Shown: positions 44,160 through 55,031 of the stretch, one piece after another
Layout of the letters: each line of letters begins with the position of its first letter
Numbering within the stretch: the stretch's first letter is position 1
Source: Cryptomeria japonica
Taxonomy: Eukaryota > Streptophyta > Pinopsida > Cupressales > Cupressaceae
Assembly: GCF_030272615.1 (NCBI RefSeq)
Contig: NC_081411.1
Location: 209,404,244 to 209,468,243 of the forward strand
Direction: 5' to 3'
Length of the DNA stretch: 64,000 bases
The notes under the pieces: model-generated
The model's input: only the letters and a program-made list of their open reading frames with translations
Told to the model about the DNA's origin: nothing
Databases searched by the model: none
Made by a program: the position numbers and the translations under genes

Positions 44160-44545
44160 CCGCAAGTGGATGGTATCAGCATAAGCTAGGTCGAACAATA
44201 TTTTTGGGAAAGAGTCTCGATTGCTCAACCATTTTGCCGCCACATAGGCCACTGCTATATTGGCCAATAAATCCGTCGCTTTATTGCCTTCCCAAAAAAA
44301 TGTGAGAAATTTTCAATTCATCCAACACTTTAATCATATCATAGAAATATTTGATCAAGTTGGTGATAGTCTAACTAGGAACCACACACCCTTTCAAACA
44401 ATTGATAATGTTGAGTGAGTCAGATTCCAGCCAGACCTTTCTAAACCCTGCCCTTTTAGCCATGTGCAATCTAAAATGGGCAGCATTAGCCTTGCAAAGT
44501 GGTTAGGCTGGGTTCCTAGAGGGAGCATCACCATATATATGTAAG
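44160..44545 (-). pseudogene. RNase H domain (RVT_3 type), minus strand
   Basis: Reads SRNPA*PLCKANAAHFRLH, then AKRAGFRKVWLESDSLNIIN, CLKG, DELKISHIF, a frameshift, and EGNKATDLLANIAVAY. E-S-D-S and the late A-x-D-L-A-N Asp are both present. The N-terminal part carrying the first catalytic Asp is compressed (GDAPSRNPA in place of a DGA-type start), so it is partly deleted. Such domains end ORF2 of plant L1 LINEs; the minus-strand LINE at 50820-54510 lacks one, so the two may be halves of one element split by later insertions. Confidence 0.78.
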
Positions 44546-44559
44546 ATTGTTATAGTAAC

Positions 44560-44838
44560 TAGGATTGGCATTTAGAAACCTAAGTTTTCTCTTGAGGTAG
44601 AAGGGAAAATCCAACAAATTTGCAAGTTTTTCCCCCCATTGGGGTTTCCAAGGTAATTCTATGTTATTCTATCATTTTGTTTATATATTTGGTTTCACAT
44701 GAATTTTCTACCATTATTCATTATTGTTAATTAACCCAATGTATTAACTGTTATAAATCAAATAAATAAGAATGGTTTTGGTTCAATTGTGTGAAATTTA
44801 TTGAGAAATTAATCTATGGCTAGGTTATAGAAATTCAC
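44560..44838 (+). repeat. Partial 5' LTR of Copia element 3
   Basis: Sequence before the PBS resembles a Copia LTR end: CTCTTGAGGTAGAAGGG, TTGGGGTTTCCAAGG, then AT-rich to TAGAAATTCACA at 44838/44839. The left edge is not defined; TGGCATTTAG at 44565 is a possible start. Confidence 0.5.
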
Positions 44839-44839
44839 A

Positions 44840-44851
44840 TGGTATCATATT
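44840..44851 (+). promoter_or_regulatory. Degenerate primer-binding site of Copia element 3
   Basis: TGGTATCATATT, identical to the initiator-Met tRNA site TGGTATCAGAGC over the first eight bases, placed right after the LTR end. Confidence 0.6.
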
Positions 44852-44939
44852 ACTAAACTCTAAACATGAAGCCAAGTTTTGTATCAAATATTTTTTGGAT
44901 TTAAATTTTAAATTTCTTTGAGAGTTTTATTTTTCAATG

Positions 44940-47900
44940 GCATCCAATATTTGATATGAAGATAGGCCTGAAGGCATGTCTAACTTCTTACAGCAAAAGG
45001 CTCGAATTACATGCATTATCAAGGACAATAGGTTTACAGATCTACACTAGTACAAAAGTTACTCCAGTAACAAATGATCCTATTTCCTTAGATTCACATG
45101 AAATCAAGGAGACCAAGGAAATGTGGAATAGACTCAAAAAAATTTATCAGAGCAACTATCAAAGTTGTAATATGATGTTGAAGGATAAATTGCATAAAAC
45201 CAAGATATCTAAGGGTGAGAATGTGACTTCTTACATGTACAAGTTGATAGAGGTTATGGATGTGTTGGCTGCTACTAGAGAGATGATTGTTGATGATGAG
45301 TTGGTGTGGATAGCCCTAAATTATTTTTTGAATTACTAGGAAGTGTTTGTCAAGTATTTTGTTGGTAGAGATCACCTACCAAATCATGTGAGGATTTAGG
45401 ATGATTTTGTGCAAGAGGAGATCCATGAAAGTGTTCATCCAGGAGGTTAGTTGAAGAATCTAGAATATGAAGGAAATATTTCTCTTGTGAGAAAGGGCAA
45501 GAAAAAGTTTAATAAAGCAAAAATTGAAGGGTATTCTTCCAAGAATGGGAAAAATAAATATTTGAGCAAGATAAAGTATTTTTTTTGGCATTAGATGGGT
45601 CACTATGCCAGTTAGTATCCGAATAAGAAAATAAAGGACAAGAAGAAGAAGAAAGATGTTGTCACAACAAAGGTGGATGAGTTTGCAACATGGTTTGATA
45701 CTGAGTTTTCATTGATTTCTTGTCTCTCATGTTCAATTGCCAATAGTATATGGTATATTAATAGTGGGGCTTCTTGCCACATGATGAGAGTCAGAGAATG
45801 TTTCACCAAGTTTGAGGAGAAGTTGGATTTATAAATTTATCTTGGAGACAATTCCAAGTACCATGCAACTGGTGTCAGCATAGTCAAGTTTCAGAGAGAG
45901 TCTAAAAAATCTCTATTAGTGGAGGATGTGTTGTATGCCACTAGCATGATATATAATTTAATCTTTTTCTCAACTTTAGAGGACAAGGGTTAGATGATGA
46001 CCTTTCAAGGGGGAATAGTATTTATCCATCCTAATAATTCAAAGATAGCAAAAGTTATTGGACTTAGTCATGGAAACTTGTTTCAATTACAGTTTGAGCT
46101 AGCACATGCATTGGTGAGTATTTGTAGGGGCTAGAAGAATTGTGGCATAGGAGGATGGCTCATCTTAACCATGAATAAATTAATTTTCTCACAAAAATAG
46201 TGATAGGGTTTCTTGAGATGAAGGTAAAAAAGAATGAGGTGTGCAAGGGTTGTGCTCTTAGGAAATATGACAAGACCAATTTTTGAAGCAGTGACACTAG
46301 ATCCAAAGGAATTTTGGATCTTGTACACCTAGATGTGCATTGGCCCATGTTAATAGGATCCTTGAATAGGTACCAGTGTTATGTTACTTTTATTGATGAT
46401 TTTTCTAGGAAGATGATATATTTTCTGAGGAATAAAGATGAGATCTTCAGTAGGTTCAAAGAGTTTAAGCCTCTCATGGAGAACCAAAGAAGGAGGAAGA
46501 TCAAGATATGTTGAGATCTAATAATGGAGGTGAATATACCTTTAATGCCTAAAAATATTTATATGCTCAAGAAGGTATCAAGAAAGAGTTGATAGTTCCA
46601 TATAACCCTCAATAGAATGGGATTGCTAAATGAAAATAAAGGGCTATAGTTGGAGAAGTAAAGGCCATGCTTCATGTTCACAATTGGCCTTGGTTTTTAT
46701 GGGTAGAAGCTTCTAATACAATTATGTATTTTTTATAATAAAAGCCCACCCAATGTGTTGGGAAAATTGACTCCAGATCAGGTGTTCATTGGGAAGAAAC
46801 TGAATTTGGAGTACATTAACATCTTTGGATGCCTTGTTTACTGTCATTTTATCATGGAGAAGAGAACCAATTTGAAAACAACTAAAAATAAGGGTACATT
46901 TGTTGGGTATAGTCAAACTTATGAGGCCCATTGTGTTTACATTATTGCCCTTAGGAAAATAATTATTCGAAGAGATGTGAAATTCGATGAGGAAAGGTAT
47001 CTTTAGAATTCTAGTTCCTTGATGAAGGTTCAGAAGGAGGAGTAGACACCCAAGGATGAAGTAACACAAATTTCTTAAAGTTTAGTCACACAAGATAGAG
47101 AGTAGAGTAGGCAGGAGGAGCAAGTTCATCAAGAGGAGGAATAGATGATTCCTTAGTATCAAAATCTTATCATAAGGAGGAGAGGGAACATGATATTTGA
47201 GAAGACAATAAGAGGGGCTCAAGAGTATGTTGGGGATCCTTAGGATTCATATAGACAAAGAAAGGCTCCCAAATGTTATTCTAACTATATGACACTTATG
47301 AGTGAATTGATTGAGGTGGAGCCTTCTATCTTTCAAGAGGCATCCAAGCACCAGGTATGGAGGGATTCCATGGTCGAAGATTATTCTTCCAACATGAATA
47401 ATAGAATGTAGGAGGTAGTGTCATGACTAGAAGATAAGTCTATCATGCACTCAAGATGGTTGTATAAGATCAAGCATGTTGTAGATGATAGTGTGGAATA
47501 GTTCAAAGCCTAGTTTATGGCTAAGCAATTTTATCAAAAGGAAGGGATTGATTATGACTAGACCTTTGCTCCAATTACAAATTACTAAGCCATATGGGCT
47601 ATCATTTTTTTAGTATCATACATGGGTTGGAGGATTCATAAGATGAATGTGAAGATGACCTTCCTCAATAGACCGATTGTGAAAGAGATTTATTAGAACA
47701 ACTAGAGGTTTTCTAAGGTGCATGGGAGGGATTCCCATGTATGTAAGTTGAAGAGAGCATTGTATGGGATAAAGTAGGCTCCTAGGGCATGGTATGCATG
47801 TATTGATAGTTACTTGTAGAGTGAGGGCTTCACTAAGATAGGGGTGGATCCAAACATGTACTATATTTAGGTGAAGGGTGAACTTCTCATATTGGTGTTA

Positions 47901-48113
47901 TATGCTGATAAATTATTTCTTATAGGGTTAGAAGAGCTCATATAATATTGCAAGTTAGATCTTGCAGGAAAGTTTGACATGAATGACTTCAGATTGATGA
48001 ATTGGTTTTTAGAGTTGGAGTTGTGGTAGGAAGAGGGATAAATATTCCAAAGGCAAGTAATGTCCATAATTGATATCCTAAAGTGATTCAAGATTGATAG
48101 GGAGATTGCTAGA
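44940..48113 (+). pseudogene. Copia element 3 gag-pol, truncated in RT
   Basis: Gag: EIKETKEMWNRLKKIYQSNY, LKDKLHKTKISKGENV. The zinc knuckle is degraded (its Cys codons read F, W or Y near 45575-45625). Protease: WYINSGASCHM with Asn for the catalytic Asp (45760-45762). Integrase: LDLVHLDVHWP and FIDDFSRKM (46315-46420), then FGCLVYCHF and VGYSQTYEAH (46828-46935). RT: WLYKIKHVVD, KMNVKMTFLN, LKRALYGIK, and LYADKLFL in place of Y-V-D-D. Dozens of stops. The element ends abruptly near 48113 inside RT; RNase H and the 3' LTR are absent. Confidence 0.82.
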
Positions 48114-50245
48114 AAAGTGTTCAAAAGGGCTAATTTGCTTAAAAGGTTTAATTTGTTACCCAAAGACTTGTTTAAGTCTATTGTGTGTGTTTATAAAGTC
48201 CTTCTTGTGGTTATAGTACCAAGCAACGCATGTATCACTTTTCTAACAAGCTCCTTTGGTGAAGGCTCACTCCCATGCTCAAAATCTACTCAAATTTCTC
48301 ACTCCACCCATCTACACACCCTCAATCTTTGTTATTTAGCATTCAACCCTCTATTTCAGAGTGCTTTAGGATTCTTTTGCATAGACAAGTAAGGGCAGAA
48401 AAGTTTTCTTCAAGGTTTGATGCTCACAATTTGGTTTTAGGCTCATAGCCCTTAGCTACTCAAACTCCAACCAAAGCTCAAAAACCTCCAAAAGGGACTA
48501 CACACTATCCAAAGGCCTATTTGATGCTCAATTTCATGGTGTTGGAGAGATATCATAAGATTCCATGAGTTCCCAAGTCCTCCTTGAAATCAGATTTTGA
48601 AATTTTGTCAAAACTATCAAAAAGGGATACTAGCCCATGGAGGCCTAATTGGCCTAAATTTGCTCATCCTTCTCAACGATGGGCTTCTCCTCAAACAAAA
48701 TTTATTTGGTTGATGGTTTAGGGGTATATACTAACTGATTTTCATGGTTTAGGCCGTTGTTGGGGCAATATGAGGACTGTCCACCATTTGTGGCCTAATT
48801 GTAGGGTTTTGGAGGGTTTTGAAGATTGTCCACCTAGTTTTCTTTGTTGTCCATCAAAGAAAGTACCTAGACCCTCTTAGGTCATTTGATCTATCTTAGA
48901 CATGTGTCCCCTACCTTTGACACACAAGCATAATTCCAAACACTTGGAAAGAAACTGAAAATGGAGAGAAATGTCATTGTGACTGTCAACTTGCTGCCCT
49001 TTACCAGTCAGTTTGCTGCTGCACTTTTTGGACCTATTTTACAAGAAGTATCAACTTGTAAAGAACCTCAATGAGGTCTTAAAACATTAAAAAAACCTCC
49101 TATTACATTTTCTCCATCATTAAAGGCTTGGATTATGCTCTTAAAGCATTCCATTAGCATTTTGTCAAATACAAGTCATAAAAATAGTGAACTCACTGTT
49201 TGCTTACCAAAGATAAAGTTTAATAGGATCAAGATAAACCAATGAGAAAAAGTGATCTTACACACCATTGGCCATATGTTCAGATCTCTTCCTCATGTAT
49301 TTTTCACTCCAAATTAGACTTTGGGTGCAAATCTTGAGTTTTAAACACACTACTAGCCGAGTATTCAATACTTGCCTAGTATTCACTCAAATCCTTCTTC
49401 CAACCACCATTTTGGCTTAAAAGAAAGAATATGTACAATATATACATGAGTTCCAACTTGAATGAATCCATATTGTTTGATCCCAAGCATGGATTAGTCA
49501 AGTGGAGTCATTTTGGAACTTCAAACCCTTGACAGGGCAGTGAGCACATAGTTTGGAAATAATTTTGTACAATCAAACTTACAGAAGAAACCAATGAAAA
49601 AATAAATTAGAGAAAATTATAAAAGTACTATTCACACTTTACCAAAGGTACATTATGAATTAAGAAGCTACAGTACAGATCATTGTACTAAAAGATACAA
49701 AAAACCAATCATAAAGCCATTATTTCATGATTTTATTAAAGAAACTCTTTTTTAAACAATCACCAACCATTTCAAAGGAAAAGGGAGGAATTTTATAGTT
49801 TTTACAGTTGGTTATAAAGCCTTAGTATGGATATGAGCCTTCCATAACTCCATCTTGCAAGGAAAGTAAAAAAGATGACAACTTTTACAACTTTTCAGGC
49901 CAAATGACAACATTTCTTGCTCCAAGATGCATTTTAGACAACCTAACCTTATAAACTTGTCTAAACAACTTTCATATGCCTAAAAAAACTTATCTAATAT
50001 GTTCCAATTCTTTGGAAAGCATTAGAAGACTTTTTTGGCAATTTTGCATATTTTTGCCAAAAATTGTCAACTCAAAGCCTGAAAGGAAAAACTTGATCTC
50101 TAGAGCCCAAAATGAGATCAAAACCACTAAAAATGACACAAAACAACCTAAAAAAACATTAAAAACCTAACACAAGACATTAAAAACATAAAAGCATTAA
50201 GTAATAAAAAATGGGAGTTTTACTCAACTAGGTGCTCCTGCACCA
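48114..50245 (-). repeat. LTR of minus-strand chromovirus (3' LTR)
   Basis: On the minus strand the gag-pol end is followed by the purine tract TCTTTGGGGGAGTA (50261-50247) and then TGGTGCAGGAGCACC (50245 downward), taken as the LTR start. The roughly 2-kb stretch has no gene. Near its far end the minus strand reads TTGGTACTATAACCA (48223-48209), similar to the PBS of the element at 23524, with GATACA as a possible LTR end at 48234. The boundary with Copia element 3 near 48114 is approximate. Confidence 0.55.
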
Positions 50246-50820
50246 TACTCCCCCAAAGACAAAGAAGTCATGTGACTCCTTGAGGCAGAAAAGAAGAAAT
50301 GATGCCAAAATTATGAAATTCAATTTCAGGTATCCATGTGGCCTCTGAGATAGGCTTATCCTTCCATTTGATTAGATGCTCCATATAGGTCTGATTCCTT
50401 GTCTTCTTGAGAACCCTGGAGTCTAGAACATGTTTTGCTTGGGGAAAAGAAAGAGAAGGGAGAGATAGATCAGAAAGGGATTTGGAAACATCTGAAACTC
50501 TTTGAATCTCCTCAGGTGGCTTCCCTTTGAAAGCAATCAGATCTGCAACATTAAAAATGGGGGACAAAGAAACATTAGTAGGCAAATCCACTTTGTTAGC
50601 ATTAGACCCATACTTAGCCAAGATCTTGTAAGGGCCTATTCTCCTCATTTGAATTTTTCTTGGAAATCCCTTTTGTAGCCTTTCCTTGTTCAAATGAACC
50701 ATCACATAATCACCTATGGAGAACTAAACATCTCTCTTTGTAGCATCCACTCTTGCCTTCACTTTTTGGGAGGTATCTTGGAGAGCTTGTCTCACTTTCT
50801 CATGAACCTCCTTCATGGAT
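50218..50820 (-). pseudogene. Chromovirus integrase C-terminus with chromodomain
   Basis: The minus strand reads KSMKEVHEKVRQALQDTSQK, a TAG near 50726, GDYVMVHLNKERLQKGFPRK, MRRIGPYKILAKYGSNA, LSPIFNVADLIAF, then a chromodomain: QAKHVLDSRVLKKTRNQTY, EHLIKWKDKPISEATWIPE (about 50435-50315). Chromodomains target insertion of this Ty3/Gypsy group to chromatin. The frame 50705-50268 is open for 145 codons. The catalytic core is missing; at 50820 the sequence switches to LINE RT. Confidence 0.85.
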
Positions 50821-51660
50821 TTGAAGCCGGTTTGGGTGGAGAAAATGAAATTTGGTAAGATATTTTCAAGCCTAAATGCCAAGATCTTAGCAAGAAACTT
50901 GTAGGAAACATTGAGTATGGTGATAGGTCACCGATTCTTTATAAGAGGATCCCCATCTTTAGGGAGCAACTTGATGATGCCACAATTGATGTTCTCTCAA
51001 AGGGAGCCAATGTCAATGGCTTCATTATACATTTCAAGAAGGTCACCACAAATCTATTCTATGTTAGCTTTATAGAACTCAGAAGGGAGTCCATCTAGCC
51101 CAAGGGCCTTATCATTCTTAAGGGCATTAATGGCTCTCTCAATTTCCCCAATTGTGATTCTTTGCTTGAGGATAAGGGATTCAGTAGGAGATATTTTAGC
51201 CGGGATGAGTTGCATAATGTTAGCTCTCATAGTTCTGGCGTGGTCTGAGTCATCAGAGGTGAACAGGTTTTGATAAAACTTAGCAAAGGCTTCGATGATG
51301 CTTCTTGGATCAGTGATTTCAAGGTCATCAATCATAAGCCTATCTATAGATTCCCCAACATTTGTCCTTTTGAGAAGGTTAAAGAAGAATTTAGAACCTT
51401 TATCTCCAAGTTGAAGCCATTGTTGTCTACTACGGATCATGGCCCCTCTTATCTTAGCCTACTGGTGACTTCTGAGAGCATCTCTTACCTTGGTCAGTTT
51501 GGTGGTTAAAGGGATGCTGTGAGGAGATTGTTGTACATCCTTCTCAATAAGATGTAGCTGAGAGGTGAGGGTTTTCTCAATATATCTATAATCTTTGGCT
51601 CTTTGTTGACCCACGGTTCGGAGCAATTTCTACCAAGCAGGGACACTATAGTTCCACCTG
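50820..51660 (-). pseudogene. L1-type LINE reverse transcriptase, N-terminal part
   Basis: Minus strand: RSRQQWLQLGDKGSKFFFNL, EIERAINALKNDKALGLDGL, PSEFYKANIE, stop, CGIIKLLPKDGDPLIKNR, PITILNVSYKFLAKILAFRL, STQTGF. These are RT motifs 0 to 2 of plant L1 LINEs. The Y/F-x-D-D box and the rest of RT are absent because the sequence changes to chromovirus at TGF (50823-50831). Confidence 0.88.
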
Positions 51661-52550
51661 CCGAGGTGTGAGGATAGGTTCATATTTTGTCTATTCAGAA
51701 TCCTAATCAACTTAATAGAAGAAAGGACGGTAGGGTCTTTAAGAAGGCTGGAGTTGAGGATGATTTTTTTACACCTTTTGCAATTGTAGGCAGAGGAGGA
51801 AAAGAATTTAATCTAGGAGACAATTGGGTGATGATTCGACATAGTAGAAGGTCTAACAAAGATAATGCTACCATTAATATCATGAACAAAGGAGAAGTAA
51901 TCTTTGTTAGCATAGAATCGATCCAATCTTGAGTAGATCTAGTTGGGGCCTTTTCGGTAATTGCACCAGGTATGCCAAATGCCACAGTTGTCCTTTTTAT
52001 TACCAGCAAGGGGATCAAACAAATTTTTGAATGTTTTAAGCTTATCCCAATGGGACTTCTTTGTGCCCTTCCAGTCAAACGGGTTGCCCCCAAGTTTGTC
52101 AGACTCGACCTCAATCTTATTGAAATCCCCCCCATAATCCAGGTTGTGTCAGGGAGGGATATCAAATATTCCCATGAAAGGATCCTATCGTTATAGTCAT
52201 TAGGAGCGTATATAGAGAAAACTCCAAACACTTTGTTATCAATATTAAGAATAGCCCAAACAACCCGGTTGCAAGGGGATACCCCTGTTTGGGTAAAAAA
52301 ATTGGCCCACTTATGATTAATGAGAAGAGAAACCCACCCTTGCCTTTGGGGTGATCAGTACAAATTTTGACAGAGTCTCTCCTGATGAAGTCAAGATTGA
52401 CTTCAGGATTAAATCTAGTGGTCTTTAGTTCTTGGAGCATAAGAATATCAACATTGTTAACAGAGTTCATGAATGACTTAACAATATGTTTCCTATCAGT
52501 GAATTACAGTCCTCCTATATTCCATGAGACACAATCCATAAGAAACCATT
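51661..52550 (-). pseudogene. L1-type LINE endonuclease (ORF2 N-terminus)
   Basis: It begins near 52540 with VSWNIGGL and continues NNVDILMLQELKTTRFNPEV (52450 downward), the Asn and Glu motifs of the APE-type endonuclease. DHPKGKGGFLFS and later SLPDTTWIMGG fragments follow in several frames (51707-52231). Frameshifts are frequent. The LINE uses this domain to nick target DNA. Confidence 0.8.
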
Positions 52551-52559
52551 GGTTATCGG

Positions 52560-54306
52560 ATCCTTGGCCTCCATCGGGCTACTGACAGCAAATTAAGGGT
52601 TTATTGTTTCCCCCCTTTCTTTTTATGTGCAGGGCCTTTGTTCTTAGAGCCCATAGGATGACCTTTCTACTTGGGAATGGAGCTCATCTCAAGCAGGTTG
52701 ATATCCTCACCTTCATCATTATAATCCATGGGGGAGTCATCATGGTGAAGGTGCGGATAAAGGCCAGGAGCAACGATGAGAACCATATTTGGAGAGCATG
52801 GGACTTGAGAGCAGAGGGGGTCATGATCAGGTGAGGCAGTGATGATCTCAATGACCTGATAATCCCCAATCTTATTAAGTTTTATTGGTTCAACCACAGA
52901 GCCAATGTTGGAACCATAATTGGAGTTCCCAGAGGTGATTGACCGTCTGACAGAACCTCCTCCAAGATTGGAGTTAACATTGATTTTCTCATCATTTTCA
53001 AAAGCTTTAATGATGGATTTAACCACTGAATTGGTCTAGGATTTACTAGCAGATGACCACGTGGTCATGACATGATAAACAAAAGGATCAAGTTTTTTAC
53101 TTTTATTATGTTCAGGGGTTTTATTGGTCACTTTTACTTTTTCAAGGGCGAGTTGTTGAGCATTTTTTCTTTTGCATCTTTTGGATTTGTTTGTGACCAC
53201 CTGGAATTCATCACCATGCTCTTGTTCCAGTGGAATCAATGCTTGTGTAACCAGAGAGTGAGGAGGAGGTTCGATGTTAAATTAACCCACTATCGGGCGA
53301 AAATCATCTTTGCCGGCATTTGAGTCCTTTTGGCAGCCTCAGGGGTGGATTGAGCAGGGGGATTGGTAGCTTTAGCCCTAGTTTCACCATTGTTTTTGTT
53401 GCAGTTAATAATAGGGCAATCTTTACGGACATGCCCTTCTCTTTTACAGAGGAAACACGCATTAAGACCCCCAAGAATTTCTACAGGGCAGGAGAAACTC
53501 TCACCCATAATATTCATGTTTAAAACCCTAGGTATGTCTATGTCGGGTTTAATAGAGATTAGTAATCTGGCATCAAGATTTGCAACCAATTGAGTCGGAT
53601 TGTCCATCTGAATGACCTTACCGATAGGCTCGAGCATTTGAAGGATGAATATCCAGAGAAATGGTGGAACAGTTTTTACAAGAATCCACCTAGGGCAAGA
53701 TAATGTGAGGATTTCTTAAGAGATAGCCTCAGTAGTCCAGCCTAGGGCTCGAAAAGAGGTCTTACCCATAGACCAATATTGCTTTTTTTAGGGCTTCAGT
53801 TTGCATTTCATGGTTATGAAAAAAAATCACATATAAGCCCCTTTTGTATCTGCCTACACAAGGAAATACGGAGTCCAAGCTTAAGAATCCAATAGTTAAA
53901 GAAACAGTCGTCCATAAAATTTCCTAGGCGGACATTTATCGACATCAATACAAGCAAAGAACACTGGATTAGTTTTAAGTCTATCCTTTTCTAAGGATAT
54001 CTCATTCAACATACAATCGTTAGGCATCATGAGGCATGAATCAAGAGCAGAGTTGGAGCCCTTACCCGATGCATGCCCTCCTCCATCTCCAAGGGACACC
54101 ACAAACTGAGCTTGTTTAGAGACCTCCAAAGCAGCATTAGAGACGATAGCTGTGTAAGATGCCTTCGGAGACCAAAAAGAGGTATTGAAATTATTACCGG
54201 GGCTGGTTGCAAGGTTAGGTTTAGAATGGGATGGTGCAATGAATGCACCGTCTGAACAAGGCTCCATATTGAGCCGAGTGATCACAAACAGAAAGAATAA
54301 TTGCAA
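52560..54306 (-). pseudogene. L1-type LINE ORF1 (nucleic-acid binding)
   Basis: The frame 54306-53896 starts near MEPCSDGAFIAP and ends in a DUF4283-like segment (CPPRKFYGRLFL). The frame 53637-53290 carries a CCHC knuckle, CFLCKREGHVRKDC (about 53465-53425), after PVEILGGLNA. Downstream frames (53239-53036, 53026-52667) are charged linkers up to the ORF2 start. ORF1 proteins coat LINE RNA. Stops and shifts separate the pieces. Confidence 0.82.
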
Positions 54307-55030
54307 GTAAATACTGACATAGCAATAAATTGAAGTTAACTGACTGCGAAAGGAAATAAGGAAGGGTTAATTCAGATCAAACCACGTGGAGGAGGGTATC
54401 CTCCTCCACCCCGTCAGCTTTGCCACCCGTCAGAGCGTCTGGAAACCAGCTTGCAGTGCGAATGGTGAGGTTGCCTTTCGTAGCTAGATCACCGTTTGTT
54501 CAGCGAAAAAATTCTTAAGCATTAATTTCAACTTTACCAATCAAAATTGAATTATCCAAGAATTTTTATAATTTGATAATTTATTTTATTAAATTCAAAA
54601 ATTTCTTATTATAAAATTATCATAATATTTTTTAGTAGATATTTATAACTCCTATTAATTATTTATTTAATATTAAAATTAATACTATAAAAAATTATTT
54701 TTTAATGGAAACTTGTCCACTATTACTAAAATATTTGTGATATGCAAGTTTTAAATGCTATAACAAACACTAACAGTAAGATTCAGAGAATTTAATATCC
54801 GAATTCTATTTTGAACAATCATATGTTTTGAATGATTTTGTAATGAATCAGGCATGGACATATCAAATTTCTATGGTGACAACAGATTTGACAATAATTT
54901 CCAGATAAAAAATTAGTTTTTCTACAGAGATCTATCTATCAAAGAATGCTGCTTCAAATTTATACATATAAAAAAAGGAACGCTTGGAAGTAACGTCACA
55001 AAAAAATTCAATCGATGCAAAGGGTGATAT
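54307..55030. other. LINE 5' end and AT-rich flank
   Basis: Bases 54360-54510 are GC-richer (CCTCCTCCACCCCGTCAGC) and are probably the LINE 5' UTR on the minus strand. From about 54515 to 55030 the sequence is AT-rich with no gene, lying next to the 3' end of F-box/kelch copy 2. Confidence 0.5.
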
Positions 55031-55031
55031 A

